Assembly (NCBI GenBank): GCA_905236295.1
Contig: CAJOQF010000323.1
Location: forward strand, 1-6,679
DNA length: 6,679 nt
Direction: 5' to 3'
Origin: an uncultured Eubacterium sp.
GTDB taxonomy: Bacteria > Bacillota > Clostridia > Lachnospirales > Lachnospiraceae
Both the position numbers and the translations under genes were made by a program. The notes under the pieces were generated by a model, which worked only from the letters and a program-made list of their open reading frames with translations, ran no database searches and was not told where the DNA came from. Shown here piece after piece: positions 1 through 6,635 of this stretch; positions within the stretch are counted from its first letter, which is position 1; the number at the start of each line of letters is the position of its first letter.

Positions 1-161
1 GCGGCGTACGCGTAGGTATGGAAGACAACGTAATGTATTCTAAGGGCGTTCTTGCTGACAGCAATGCACAGTTCGTAGAGCGTGCTAAGCGTTGCATCGA
101 GGAGTTTGGTTGTGAGGCAGCTACTCCGGATGAGGCACGCCAGATGCTCAACCTTAAGTAA
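1..161 (+). CDS. BKACE-family beta-keto acid cleavage enzyme (DUF849, Kce-like), C-terminal fragment
   Basis: Only the last 52 codons are in the window; the reading frame is open from base 3 and ends at TAA 159-161. The fragment begins GVRVGMEDNV, continues YSKGVLADSNAQFVERA and ends TPDEARQMLNLK. This is the typical C-terminus of the beta-keto acid cleavage enzymes, whose founding member is 3-keto-5-aminohexanoate cleavage enzyme (Kce) of lysine fermentation. The family condenses a beta-keto acid with acetyl-CoA to give acetoacetate and a new CoA ester, using a bound zinc ion. The Glu in VGMED, seventh residue of the fragment, sits where I expect the zinc-ligand Glu of Kce (about residue 230 of roughly 276). 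Substrates vary widely across the family and the specificity-setting residues are outside the window, so lysine fermentation cannot be claimed. A strong terminator follows 18 bases after the stop. Family assignment is fairly sure; substrate is unknown. Confidence 0.85.
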   Translation, partial: GVRVGMEDNVMYSKGVLADSNAQFVERAKRCIEEFGCEAATPDEARQMLNLK

Positions 162-178
162 TTATTATTTATAGCATT

Positions 179-216
179 AAAATATAAGGGTCATTTATTG
201 ACCCTTATATTTTTGG
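179..216 (+). terminator. Rho-independent terminator after the BKACE gene
   Basis: A perfect 15-bp inverted repeat (arms 179-193 and 199-213) encloses a 5-base loop (tttat). The right arm runs into a T tract ending at 214. The core pairs are AAGGGTCA with TGACCCTT, and the outer pairs are all A-T. This is a convincing intrinsic terminator for the upstream gene. It ends only a few bases before the Shine-Dalgarno of the next gene, so readthrough or a separate promoter is needed to express that gene. Confidence 0.85.
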
Positions 217-220
217 ATAC

Positions 221-225
221 GGAGG
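221..225 (+). promoter_or_regulatory. Ribosome binding site fixing the start of the zinc-ribbon gene
   Basis: GGAGG lies 5 bases before ATG at 231. The frame could extend to a TTG at 198, but that codon is inside the terminator hairpin and has no Shine-Dalgarno. ATG 231 is therefore the start. Confidence 0.8.
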
Positions 226-230
226 ATACA

Positions 231-419
231 ATGACTTACGGTGCTTTATATTGGTACTATGAATGTCCAAACTGCGGAAAGAAATTCAAGTACGCTACCG
301 ATCTCTTCACTGTGTTCGGAGATGATTTCGGACATTGTCCTGAATGCGATACACCCGGAAAATTCCTTAAAGAAGGTGCTATCTCAAAAGACGACAGAGA
401 ATTCGTAGAAGTAGATTAA
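231..419 (+). CDS. Small zinc-ribbon protein, function unknown (62 aa)
   Basis: The protein has 62 residues, with ATG at 231 and TAA at 417-419. Two CxxC knuckles, C12-P-N-C15 and C36-P-E-C39, are separated by 20 residues. This is the spacing of a rubredoxin-like or zinc-ribbon fold expected to bind one Zn2+. The N-terminus is aromatic (GALYWYYE), the middle carries FGDDFGHCPECD, and the C-terminus is acidic (DDREFVEVD). There is no signal peptide or membrane segment, so it is probably cytosolic. I recall similar short proteins annotated as hypothetical in Lachnospiraceae but know no assigned function; nucleic-acid or protein binding is only a possibility suggested by the fold. It follows the BKACE gene on the same strand across a strong terminator, with no convincing promoter of its own. 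It ends in a terminator shared with the convergent aminotransferase gene. Coding status is supported by the good ribosome site, the paired cysteine motifs and the fit between the two terminators. Confidence 0.85.
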   Translation: MTYGALYWYYECPNCGKKFKYATDLFTVFGDDFGHCPECDTPGKFLKEGAISKDDREFVEVD

Positions 420-473
420 AAAAACACTCCATATCTGTGTGGACAAACCTCACAGATACGGAGTTATTTTTTT
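418..473. terminator. Bidirectional terminator between convergent genes
   Basis: Arms 426-442 and 448-464 pair over 17 positions with two mismatches (t440/t450 and a431/c459), around the loop acaaa (443-447). A run of T follows on the + strand (467-473). A run of A (418-424) precedes it and reads as a U tract on the - strand. The hairpin therefore serves both the zinc-ribbon gene ending at 419 and the aminotransferase ending at 475. Confidence 0.85.
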
Positions 474-474
474 A

Positions 475-1812
475 TTATTTAGAAGCTTTTGCTCCGGGTC
501 CGTATGTTACTGTCTCCTCTCCCATATCATGAAGATATTTATCTATTGAGATAAGTTTTACACAGTTGATAAATACGTCCAAGGCTATCTTTAAGTCTTC
601 CATGTTCGGATAAGACGGTGCAATTCTGATTATGCTGTCTTTTGGATCCTTTCCGTAAGGGAATGTAGCTCCCGCCGGTGTAAGTACGACCCCGGCTTTC
701 TTGTTCTTAGAAACAATAGCCTTTGCGGTGCCCTCTAAAGCTTCAAAACAGATGAAGTATCCACCCTTCGGCTTGATCCAGTTACCTATGCCAAGCGGCT
801 TAAACTCCTCGTCAAATCTTTCAAGAATCATTTCAAACTTAGGTCTGAGAAGATTAGCCTGTTTTTTCATATGCTCTGTAATTCCGTGGATATCCTTGAA
901 GTATCTTACATGGCGAAGCTGATTTACCTTATCGTAACCGATGGTCTGAATCTTAAGCTGCTGCTTGATATCTACAAGGTTATTCGGTGATGTGGCAATT
1001 GCCGCAACTCCCGATCCTGGGAAACTGATCTTTGATGTAGAACAGAATTTGTATACAATATCAGGATTGCCTACTCTCTTGCACTCTGCAAGGATCTCTA
1101 TAAGATTGTCCTGATCGAGATCATAGAGATGATGTACACCGTATGCATTATCCCAGTAAATTCTAAAGTCCTTTGCAGCCGGTTTTAAACGTGCAAATCT
1201 GCGGACGGTCTCATCTGAGTATGTGATACCCTGAGGGTTGGAATACTTTGGTACACACCAGATTCCCTTGATAGCGTAGTCATTTTCAACAAGGTTTTCG
1301 ACTACATCCATATCCGGACCTGTCGGGAGCATCGGAACATTTATCATCTCGATACCAAAATGTTCTGTTATAGCAAAATGTCTGTCATATCCCGGAACAG
1401 GACATAAAAACTTTACTTTATCAAGCTTGCACCAAGGTGTATTACCCATAACGCCGTGAGTCATAGATCTTGATATAGTATCATACATTACATTTAATGA
1501 TGAATTACCATAAATGATAATATTGTCCGGATGACACTCTATCATATCTCCAAGGAGAACCTTTGCCTCATGAATACCATCGAGTACGCCGTAGTTGCGA
1601 CAATCTGTCCCATCATCACATGTAAGGTCTGCCTTGCTTGACAGTACATCCATCATCTCCATTGAGAGATCCAACTGCTCTACAGATGGCTTACCTCTTG
1701 CCATATTAAGATTCAAGTCGCTCTTCTTGTATTTATTGTAAATTGCTGCTACTTCAGCTCTCTCTTTAACAAGCTCTTCTTTCGTCATCTCACTGTACGG
1801 TTTCGTACTCAT
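475..1812 (-). CDS. Aspartate aminotransferase, PLP fold type I, subgroup 1c
   Basis: The 445-residue protein is a pyridoxal-phosphate aminotransferase. It is expected to interconvert aspartate + 2-oxoglutarate and oxaloacetate + glutamate in the cytosol. The N-terminal signature LNMARGKPSVEQLDLS (residues 35-50) marks the subgroup 1c aspartate aminotransferases (Pfam Asp_aminotransf), the group of the Corynebacterium glutamicum enzyme, rather than classical AspC. Visible functional residues are N192 in SNPQG, D221 and Y224 in YWDNAY (cofactor pyridine and O3' contacts), the Schiff-base K261 in CSTSKISFPGSG, and R396 in IIRIAPS (substrate alpha-carboxylate). Length is about normal for the group and nothing is missing. 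ATG 1812 is chosen because AGGAGG lies 8 bases upstream (1821-1826). The gene starts 48 bases after rarA ends on the same strand, so it may be co-transcribed. A promoter-like sequence overlaps the end of rarA. Substrate preference for aspartate comes from the family and is not provable here. Confidence 0.93.
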   Translation of the reverse strand: MSTKPYSEMTKEELVKERAEVAAIYNKYKKSDLNLNMARGKPSVEQLDLSMEMMDVLSSKADLTCDDGTDCRNYGVLDGIHEAKVLLGDMIECHPDNIIIYGNSSLNVMYDTISRSMTHGVMGNTPWCKLDKVKFLCPVPGYDRHFAITEHFGIEMINVPMLPTGPDMDVVENLVENDYAIKGIWCVPKYSNPQGITYSDETVRRFARLKPAAKDFRIYWDNAYGVHHLYDLDQDNLIEILAECKRVGNPDIVYKFCSTSKISFPGSGVAAIATSPNNLVDIKQQLKIQTIGYDKVNQLRHVRYFKDIHGITEHMKKQANLLRPKFEMILERFDEEFKPLGIGNWIKPKGGYFICFEALEGTAKAIVSKNKKAGVVLTPAGATFPYGKDPKDSIIRIAPSYPNMEDLKIALDVFINCVKLISIDKYLHDMGEETVTYGPGAKASK

Positions 1813-1851
1813 ATTCTCTTCCTCCTATTTTTATAAAACTGTATCCTGACA

Positions 1852-1880
1852 ATTATATATCTATTCTTCGCACAAATCAA
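1852..1880 (-). promoter_or_regulatory. Candidate sigma-A promoter for the aminotransferase, inside the end of rarA
   Basis: Reading the - strand, TTGATT (1875-1880) is followed after exactly 17 bases by a perfect TATAAT (1852-1857). A transcript would start near 1845 and have a leader of about 33 bases containing the AGGAGG site. The -35 box lies in the last codons of rarA. This would let the aminotransferase be expressed apart from rarA. Confidence 0.5.
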
Positions 1881-3195
1881 GATTATGTAGGAATTCAAGA
1901 TGTTCTTTTATGGTCTTTTCATAACCGATGTTTGTCGGATGATAAAAAGTTACATCTTTTAATTCATCCGGAAGATACTGTTGTTTAACATAGTGTTGTG
2001 GGAAATCATGAGCATACTTATACCCTATTCCACGTCCGAGCTTAGCAGCTCCTTTGTAATGTGCGTCCTGTAAATAAGAAGGGATCTGGGCTGTTTTGGT
2101 ATCTCTGACAACGGATAATGCTTTATCTATGGACAGATACGATGCGTTGCTCTTTGGGGCGCTGGCAAGATAAGTGGTCGCCTGTGCAAGTGTGATGCGC
2201 GCTTCCGGCAAACCAAGCCGCTCAACCGCCTGTGCAGCTGAGACTGCGACAGTCAAGGCGTTGGGATCTGCATTTCCGATGTCTTCGGAGGCAAGGATCA
2301 TCAACCTTCTCGCTATAAACTTTATATCCTCTCCGGCATAGAGCATCCTTGCCAGATAATAAATTGCCGCATCCGGATCCGAACCTCGAACACTCTTTAT
2401 AAACGCTGATATCACATCATAATGACCGTCTCCGTCCTTGTCATAATTTACAACCCTTTTTTGGATGCATTCGGAAGCCACATCTAAAGTGATATGGATA
2501 TGATCATCCGAAGACTTTGGTGTGGTCATAACGCCAAGTTCTATAGCGTTTAAGGCAGATCTGGCATCTCCGTTTGCTATGTCGGATAAAAATTCAAGAG
2601 CGTCATCCTCTATGATCGCATCATATGCTCCCAGTCCGTTTTCACTGTCGGATAAAGCTCTTAAGATCAGAGTCTTGATGTCATCTTTTGACAGTTCTTT
2701 CAACTCGAATATGACGGATCTGGATAAAAGAGCTGAATTGACCTCGAAATACGGATTTTCAGTCGTAGCTCCTATAAGCACAACCGTGCCATCTTCGACA
2801 AACGGAAGCAGATAGTCCTGTTGCCCCTTGTTGAATCTGTGGATCTCATCTATAAACAGGATAGTTTTCTGACCGTACATACCGAGATTGTCTTTGGCTT
2901 TTTCCACTACAGCTTCCATATCCTTCTTGCCGGAAGTCGTAGCATTAATACTCATAAATTTAGCGCTGGTAGTATTGGCAATAACTTTTGCAAGGGTGGT
3001 CTTTCCGGTGCCCGGAGGGCCGAAAAAGATGACTGACGAAAGCTTATCCGCTTTTATCGCGCGATAAAGCAATTTGTCTTTGCCTATAATGTGTTGCTGT
3101 CCTACCACTTCATCGAGAGTCTTTGGACGCAATCTTGCCGCAAGCGGTGAATCCGACTTTTGTTGTTCCTCTCTCATATAATCAAATAAATTCAT
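1861..3195 (-). CDS. rarA: RarA (MgsA) replication-associated recombination AAA+ ATPase
   Basis: The 444-residue protein belongs to the RarA/MgsA/WRNIP1 family, clamp-loader-like AAA+ ATPases that act as oligomers at stalled replication forks and single-strand gaps. Motifs in order are: the N-terminal SPLAARLRPKTLDEVVGQ segment; Walker A GPPGTGKT (59-66); Walker B ILFIDE (112-117) followed by IHRFNKGQQD; sensor 1 GATTENP (142-148); a probable arginine finger R159 in LLSRS; and sensor 2 GDARSALN (209-216). The C-terminal MgsA-type tetramerisation region runs from about 258 to 420 (SVRGSDPDAAIYYLARML, then LASEDIGNADP) and ends with the family's FPQHYVKQQYLPDEL and FYHPTNIGYE. Length is normal and all ATPase residues are intact. 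The start MNLFDYMRE matches the usual family start. However, the Shine-Dalgarno is weak (only GGTG close to ATG), which may keep expression low. It is the first gene of a likely two-gene - strand unit with the aminotransferase. Confidence 0.97.
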   Translation of the reverse strand: MNLFDYMREEQQKSDSPLAARLRPKTLDEVVGQQHIIGKDKLLYRAIKADKLSSVIFFGPPGTGKTTLAKVIANTTSAKFMSINATTSGKKDMEAVVEKAKDNLGMYGQKTILFIDEIHRFNKGQQDYLLPFVEDGTVVLIGATTENPYFEVNSALLSRSVIFELKELSKDDIKTLILRALSDSENGLGAYDAIIEDDALEFLSDIANGDARSALNAIELGVMTTPKSSDDHIHITLDVASECIQKRVVNYDKDGDGHYDVISAFIKSVRGSDPDAAIYYLARMLYAGEDIKFIARRLMILASEDIGNADPNALTVAVSAAQAVERLGLPEARITLAQATTYLASAPKSNASYLSIDKALSVVRDTKTAQIPSYLQDAHYKGAAKLGRGIGYKYAHDFPQHYVKQQYLPDELKDVTFYHPTNIGYEKTIKEHLEFLHNLDLCEE

Positions 3196-3243
3196 AACAC
3201 CAAATTGACTTTTTTTATCTTAATTGTTATCATCCTACGTAAA

Positions 3244-3282
3244 TTGAGCAACCTTACGATTGCATACAATGTATTTTATCAT
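3244..3282 (+). promoter_or_regulatory. Possible promoter for the PHP gene in the divergent intergenic region
   Basis: The 125-base gap between rarA and the PHP gene must hold start signals for both directions. On the + strand TTGAGC (3244-3249) and TACAAT (3265-3270) are separated by only 15 bases. Alternatively TTACGA (3254-3259) and TATCAT (3277-3282) are 17 apart. Neither pair is strong. An 11-base inverted repeat ATACAATGTAT (3264-3274) overlaps the first -10 box and could be an operator. No clear promoter for rarA was found on the opposite strand. Confidence 0.25.
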
Positions 3283-3320
3283 ATCGAAAAAAATAAAACA
3301 AGTGTTCGAGGTGACTGCAT

Positions 3321-4169
3321 ATGAACAGTAGCAGAATAGATCTTCATGTACATTCCACAGCCTCAGACGGTACATTTACCCCAACTGAGATCGTGGATAT
3401 AGCAATGGATTACAGACTAAGAGCAATGGCGCTTACAGATCACGACACAATTGACGGAATCGCAGAATGCAAGAATGCCGCTGACAAGGTTGGGCTGGAA
3501 TTTATTCCCGGGGTAGAGTTATCTACCGATTATCATGGAAAAGAACTCCATGTTGTCGGATTGTATATCGATACCGAAAATACAGAATTGTGCGATAAGC
3601 TGAAGGCTTTCGTCAAAGAAAGAAATGATCGAAATATCAGGATGGCAAATCTTCTCGAGGCGGAAGGTTTTAAAATAACTGTTCCGGATATCGTAGAAAA
3701 ATACGGAGACGGAGTGATCACCAGGGCTCATTTTGCCAAATATCTGGTAGATACAAATCAGGTCAAAGATAAAAAGACAGTTTTTTCAAAGTATCTCGGG
3801 GATAAATGCCGTTGTTTTGTTGACAGGGAATTAAACCCAACCGTAGAGGCAATAAAACTGATCAAACGAGCCGGTGGCATAGCAATTCTTGCCCACCCGG
3901 TACTATATAAGTACAACAAAGAGCATTTAATCGATATACTGGGTGAATTTAAAGAAGCCGGTTTGGACGGGATGGAAGCCGTATATTCAACAAATTCCCC
4001 CGGAGATGAGCGCCTGTACAGAAAAATCTGTGAGGAGTTGAATCTGCTCAAATCCGGAGGAAGTGATTTTCATGGTGCTAACAAGCCTGAAATCAAGATC
4101 GGTGTCGGCTTCGGCCATATGCACATCCCATATGAATTTTTAGAAAAGATCAAAGAATACCGGGCTTAA
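3321..4169 (+). CDS. PHP-domain metal-dependent phosphoesterase (YciV/TrpH-like)
   Basis: The 282-residue cytosolic protein of the PHP (polymerase and histidinol phosphatase) superfamily is complete and of usual length. Motif-by-motif metal ligands are visible: H9 and H11 in DLHVHS, D16, D40-H41 in TDHDT, E66 in GVELS, H77 in ELHVVG, H137 in TRAHFA, H192 in AHP, and D249 with H251 in SDFHG. This matches the trinuclear-metal subgroup whose studied members are 3',5'-nucleoside bisphosphate phosphatase from Chromobacterium and E. coli YciV (RNase AM), a 5'-to-3' exonuclease that trims RNA 5' ends. A role in clearing pAp-type nucleotides or degrading short RNA is therefore likely, but the exact substrate is inferred from family only. 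ATG 3321 is supported by GAGGTGA at 3308-3314, six bases upstream. The gene starts divergently from rarA and ends in a 4-base tail-to-tail overlap with the chemoreceptor gene. Confidence 0.9.
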   Translation: MNSSRIDLHVHSTASDGTFTPTEIVDIAMDYRLRAMALTDHDTIDGIAECKNAADKVGLEFIPGVELSTDYHGKELHVVGLYIDTENTELCDKLKAFVKERNDRNIRMANLLEAEGFKITVPDIVEKYGDGVITRAHFAKYLVDTNQVKDKKTVFSKYLGDKCRCFVDRELNPTVEAIKLIKRAGGIAILAHPVLYKYNKEHLIDILGEFKEAGLDGMEAVYSTNSPGDERLYRKICEELNLLKSGGSDFHGANKPEIKIGVGFGHMHIPYEFLEKIKEYRA

Positions 4170-6340
4170 GATTCGGAAACAGAATCTTCATCTGTACTCT
4201 GTGCACCCTCTAATGGTGTGATATCCAGCTTAAATGCATTTACAATCTCATTTAAGTTGGATGATACATCCTGCTGGCTTTCTGCCATCTGTGAAATATC
4301 TTCAACCATCTCATTTACATTCTCAACAGTATCGGTTACTTCAGCTGCAGATCCCGCTGTGACATTAGCTGACTCTGCTATAGAAGATACTGCGGCATTT
4401 ACCTGATCCATTGCTACGCTGATACTTCTGACCATCTCTCCGGTCTGCTCTGTGAGATCTCCGAATGCCTTGGCATCTGAACCGTACTGCTGACCGATCT
4501 CGATGAACTTCTCATAATCAGGTGTAACAGTTTCTTTAACGAATGCAAGCAATCCACCTGCACTGTTGTCAAGCTGCTTGAACGCCTCCTGAATCTTTGC
4601 GACAGTACCCTGAATCTGCTCTACAGCTGATGCTGTCTGACTTGCAAGATTATTGATCTCGTCGGCAACAACCGCGAAACCTCTACCATGCTCTCCCGCT
4701 CTTGCAGCTTCGATCGACGCGTTGAGTGAGAGAAGGTTGATCTCACTTGCAATCTCAGCAATTGAATTTGCAAGGGTTCCGATTTCTTCGATAACAACAG
4801 CTTTCTTGCTGGCTGCTTCGAGCTCCTCACCACGGATTCTGGCTATCTCGATTGCGTTATCGCAGGCTTCCTGAGAATCTCTCTCGATACTCTCGGCACG
4901 TTTAAGGATTGCACCGACCTCTTTTCTGATCTCATTGGTCTCATCAGTAAGTTTTTGTACTGAATCGTTAACCTCGTTGGTTGAAGCTGAAACCTGCTCG
5001 GTTGCTGCTCCGGTGCTGGTCATCGCATCATTGACTTCTCTCATAGATGTATGAACATTTGCAAAATTATCCAGAAGATTCATGGCAACATCCGAAAGTC
5101 TGTCAGATGATTCGTTAACCTGATTTGATCCTTTTGAAATATTACGGATAACACCGCTGTTGTTCTCGTACATCACATTGAGTGAATCCGACATCTGTCC
5201 GATCTCATCGGAACGTCGAATATCGATCTTATCTATTGTGAAGTTACCTGCTGCAAGTTCCTGTGCGAACTTCTGAACCTTCTTGATCGGTTTAGAAATT
5301 CCGGATGCAATAGTCATAATAACGATCACGCATACAACAGCCGCTACCGCAAGGATAATTATCGCTGTATTCATCATGATGTATATCGGATGGAAGATCT
5401 CTGACTGCGGCATAAGAAGCAATAATTTCCAGCCAACTTCCGGTACCATTGAATAGTAAACATTTGTCTTTCCGTCGCTTCCGGAATTAAATACGGCCTC
5501 TCCGCTCTCATTTGAAAGTACAGCCTCACCAACAGCTGAAATAGGACTGCTGTCCTCAGTAATTTTTACAGCATTCTGAACCTTTTCTGCATCCTGTGTA
5601 TAGATGTAGGTGCCGTCAGCCGTCGTAAGAACAGCCACACCTGAATTGCCAACCTTTATCTCACTGATAACAGCTGCAATAGTATCAAGACTCATATCAA
5701 CAGTGATACATCCTATATAGTTGCCTCCCTCATTAAAAATCGGTGCCGAGCAAGAAGCCATTACAACAGAGCTTGCCGGATCGAAATAAGGATCTGTTAT
5801 AGAAGCCTTAAGCTCTGTCATAGCTTTTGCATCTGTATAGTACTCCTGGCTAAAGTAATCGTAATCCGCATTAGAGTACTGCCAGTCTTCTACGATATCG
5901 TCTCCGTCTTTATACCAATACGGACCAACATATTCCTGATTTGAATATCTGGATTCACCGCTGTAAACCTTTGGCTCAAACCAGATTCCGCTTCCGATTA
6001 TAAGATCATTCTGATTGATCATGTCGGAAAATACAGCCTTATAGGTTTCCATTGAAGCATCTTTATACGTTTTGGATACAAAAATCGAAAGATCAATCGC
6101 TGCCTTTCTGATATTTTCCAATTCACTGTCAACCATGTTGTTGTTAGCTTCAAGGCTGGCGTTCATTGTAGCTGTGGTTTGTTCGATCTGTGATTTGTAT
6201 GCCATATAAGTACATACAAATGTGACTGCAACTAAAGCAGCCAAAACAAGAGGTAAAATAAAGATTATAAGCTTACCTTTGATACCCAGACCTTTTTTTG
6301 AGTTACCCGATGTGTTTTTTGAATTATTGGCTTTACTCAT
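4166..6340 (-). CDS. Methyl-accepting chemotaxis protein with dCache sensor, HAMP and MCP signalling domains
   Basis: This is a 724-residue transmembrane chemoreceptor. A short basic, Ser/Asn-rich cytoplasmic tail (1-21) precedes TM1 (about 22-48). An extracellular dCache-type ligand domain follows (about 49-317; [37 protein letters not shown]), then TM2 (about 320-346), a HAMP linker (to about 396) and a coiled-coil signalling hairpin. The hairpin tip at about 534-562 carries [20 protein letters not shown] followed by FAVVADEI, the contact site for CheA and CheW. About 305 residues from HAMP to the end of the coiled coil fit the 44-heptad class common in Firmicutes. The tail is acidic ([10 protein letters not shown]) and lacks a CheR-tethering pentapeptide. 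The R-x-W-Y amino-acid-binding signature appears altered (P140-Y-W-Y143, no Arg), so the ligand is unknown. Start 6340 is chosen over an in-frame ATG at 6388 because AAGGAG lies six bases upstream. A promoter with an extended -10 lies at 6424-6452. No chemotaxis operon genes are adjacent, so it is an orphan receptor locus. Confidence 0.95.
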   Translation of the reverse strand: MSKANNSKNTSGNSKKGLGIKGKLIIFILPLVLAALVAVTFVCTYMAYKSQIEQTTATMNASLEANNNMVDSELENIRKAAIDLSIFVSKTYKDASMETYKAVFSDMINQNDLIIGSGIWFEPKVYSGESRYSNQEYVGPYWYKDGDDIVEDWQYSNADYDYFSQEYYTDAKAMTELKASITDPYFDPASSVVMASCSAPIFNEGGNYIGCITVDMSLDTIAAVISEIKVGNSGVAVLTTADGTYIYTQDAEKVQNAVKITEDSSPISAVGEAVLSNESGEAVFNSGSDGKTNVYYSMVPEVGWKLLLLMPQSEIFHPIYIMMNTAIIILAVAAVVCVIVIMTIASGISKPIKKVQKFAQELAAGNFTIDKIDIRRSDEIGQMSDSLNVMYENNSGVIRNISKGSNQVNESSDRLSDVAMNLLDNFANVHTSMREVNDAMTSTGAATEQVSASTNEVNDSVQKLTDETNEIRKEVGAILKRAESIERDSQEACDNAIEIARIRGEELEAASKKAVVIEEIGTLANSIAEIASEINLLSLNASIEAARAGEHGRGFAVVADEINNLASQTASAVEQIQGTVAKIQEAFKQLDNSAGGLLAFVKETVTPDYEKFIEIGQQYGSDAKAFGDLTEQTGEMVRSISVAMDQVNAAVSSIAESANVTAGSAAEVTDTVENVNEMVEDISQMAESQQDVSSNLNEIVNAFKLDITPLEGAQSTDEDSVSES
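4168..4188. other. Small hairpin at the overlapping 3' ends of the PHP and MCP genes
   Basis: AAGATTC (4168-4174) and GAATCTT (4182-4188) form a perfect 7-bp stem around the loop ggaaaca. It starts within the PHP stop codon and lies within the last MCP codons. No T run follows in either direction, so it is not a standard intrinsic terminator. At best it is a weak 3'-end structure. Confidence 0.3.
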
Positions 6341-6346
6341 ACTACT

Positions 6347-6352
6347 CTCCTT
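6347..6352 (-). promoter_or_regulatory. Ribosome binding site fixing the MCP start
   Basis: On the - strand AAGGAG (6347-6352) sits six bases before the ATG at 6338-6340. The upstream in-frame ATG at 6386-6388 has no comparable site, and would add [16 protein letters not shown], which does not look like a receptor N-terminus. Confidence 0.8.
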
Positions 6353-6423
6353 GTAAAAAAGCTCTATAATTGTGAAATGACAGGTCACAAAACCATAACC
6401 TAATGATATAAATTTTCTATAAA

Positions 6424-6452
6424 ATTATACCATACATGTTTTCTGATGCAAA
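6424..6452 (-). promoter_or_regulatory. Candidate extended -10 sigma-A promoter for the MCP gene
   Basis: On the - strand, TATAAT (6424-6429) is preceded directly by TGG (6430-6432), an extended -10. TTTGCA (6447-6452) is a 4-of-6 match to the -35 box at a 17-base spacing. Transcription would begin near 6417 and leave a leader of about 77 bases. I saw no sigma-D flagellar motif here. Confidence 0.55.
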
Positions 6453-6500
6453 GTATAAAAAGCGGTTTTAAATGGTGAAAAAATGACACAGTCTTATTAA

Positions 6501-6515
6501 TTTAGTATTACTAAA
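6501..6515. repeat. 15-base palindrome, possible operator
   Basis: TTTAGTA-T-TACTAAA is a perfect 7+1+7 inverted repeat. It lies between the two divergent promoters, about 40 bases upstream of the right-hand -35 box and about 50 upstream of the MCP -35 box. This is a typical place and size for a dimeric regulator site. No regulator is identified. Confidence 0.4.
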
Positions 6516-6526
6516 GAAAATTAAAG

Positions 6527-6538
6527 GTTTTATAAAAC
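6527..6538. repeat. 12-base AT-rich palindrome upstream of the right-hand promoter
   Basis: GTTTTATAAAAC is a perfect 12-base palindrome, 16 bases upstream of the -35 box at 6555. It could be an operator half of a larger control site or simply an AT-rich upstream promoter segment; palindromes of this composition arise easily by chance. Confidence 0.3.
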
Positions 6539-6554
6539 TTCCATATATTTGGGT

Positions 6555-6583
6555 TTGATTTGACGGTAATAGATGTGTATAAT
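6555..6583 (+). promoter_or_regulatory. Candidate sigma-A promoter for the gene starting at 6649
   Basis: TTGATT (6555-6560), 17 bases, then a perfect TATAAT (6578-6583) gives a start near 6590 and a leader of about 59 bases. An overlapping alternative is TTGACG (6560-6565) with TATTAA (6583-6588), also 17 apart. Both point the same way, so promoter activity towards the right edge is likely even if the exact boxes are uncertain. Confidence 0.6.
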
Positions 6584-6613
6584 ATTAAGAAAGTTACATC
6601 ATTTGACGGCAAT
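6558..6613 (+). repeat. 13-base direct repeat flanking the predicted transcription start
   Basis: ATTTGACGGTAAT (6558-6570) recurs as ATTTGACGGCAAT (6601-6613), identical at 12 of 13 positions with a 43-base offset, close to four helical turns. The first copy overlaps the promoter spacer and the second lies in the predicted leader. The second copy also contributes the left arm of a bulged hairpin: ATTT 6601-6604 and GGCA 6608-6611 pair with TGCCAAAT 6619-6626. No T run follows, so this is not a terminator. Confidence 0.45.
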
Positions 6614-6635
6614 TTTTCTGCCAAATACACAAAAT

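Noticed and set aside
198..230. TTG start at 198 for the zinc-ribbon protein, giving 73 residues
   Set aside because: The extension is encoded by the right arm of the terminator hairpin and its T tract, and it has no ribosome site. GGAGG before ATG 231 decides the start.
701..922. Open frames antisense to the aminotransferase, rarA, PHP and MCP genes (for example 701-922, 2522-2815, 3758-4051, 4653-4874)
   Set aside because: All lie opposite well-supported genes with intact family motifs. Their translations show no domain, and none has a convincing ribosome site or promoter.
6341..6388. ATG at 6388 as the MCP start, giving 740 residues
   Set aside because: It has no Shine-Dalgarno, and the added residues overlap the good AAGGAG site serving ATG 6340.
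6371..6389. CRP-like site TGTGA...TCACA in the MCP leader, with a nested TGACAGGTCA
   Set aside because: The spacing between half-sites is 9 bases instead of the 6 expected for CRP, and it lies downstream of the predicted start. As an RNA hairpin it has only 5 bp and a 9-base loop. Probably chance.
6601..6626. Leader hairpin as a riboswitch or terminator-attenuator for the right-edge gene
   Set aside because: It has only two 4-bp stems split by a 3-base bulge, with no T run and no recognised aptamer core. The leader of about 59 bases is too short for known riboswitch classes that I could match.
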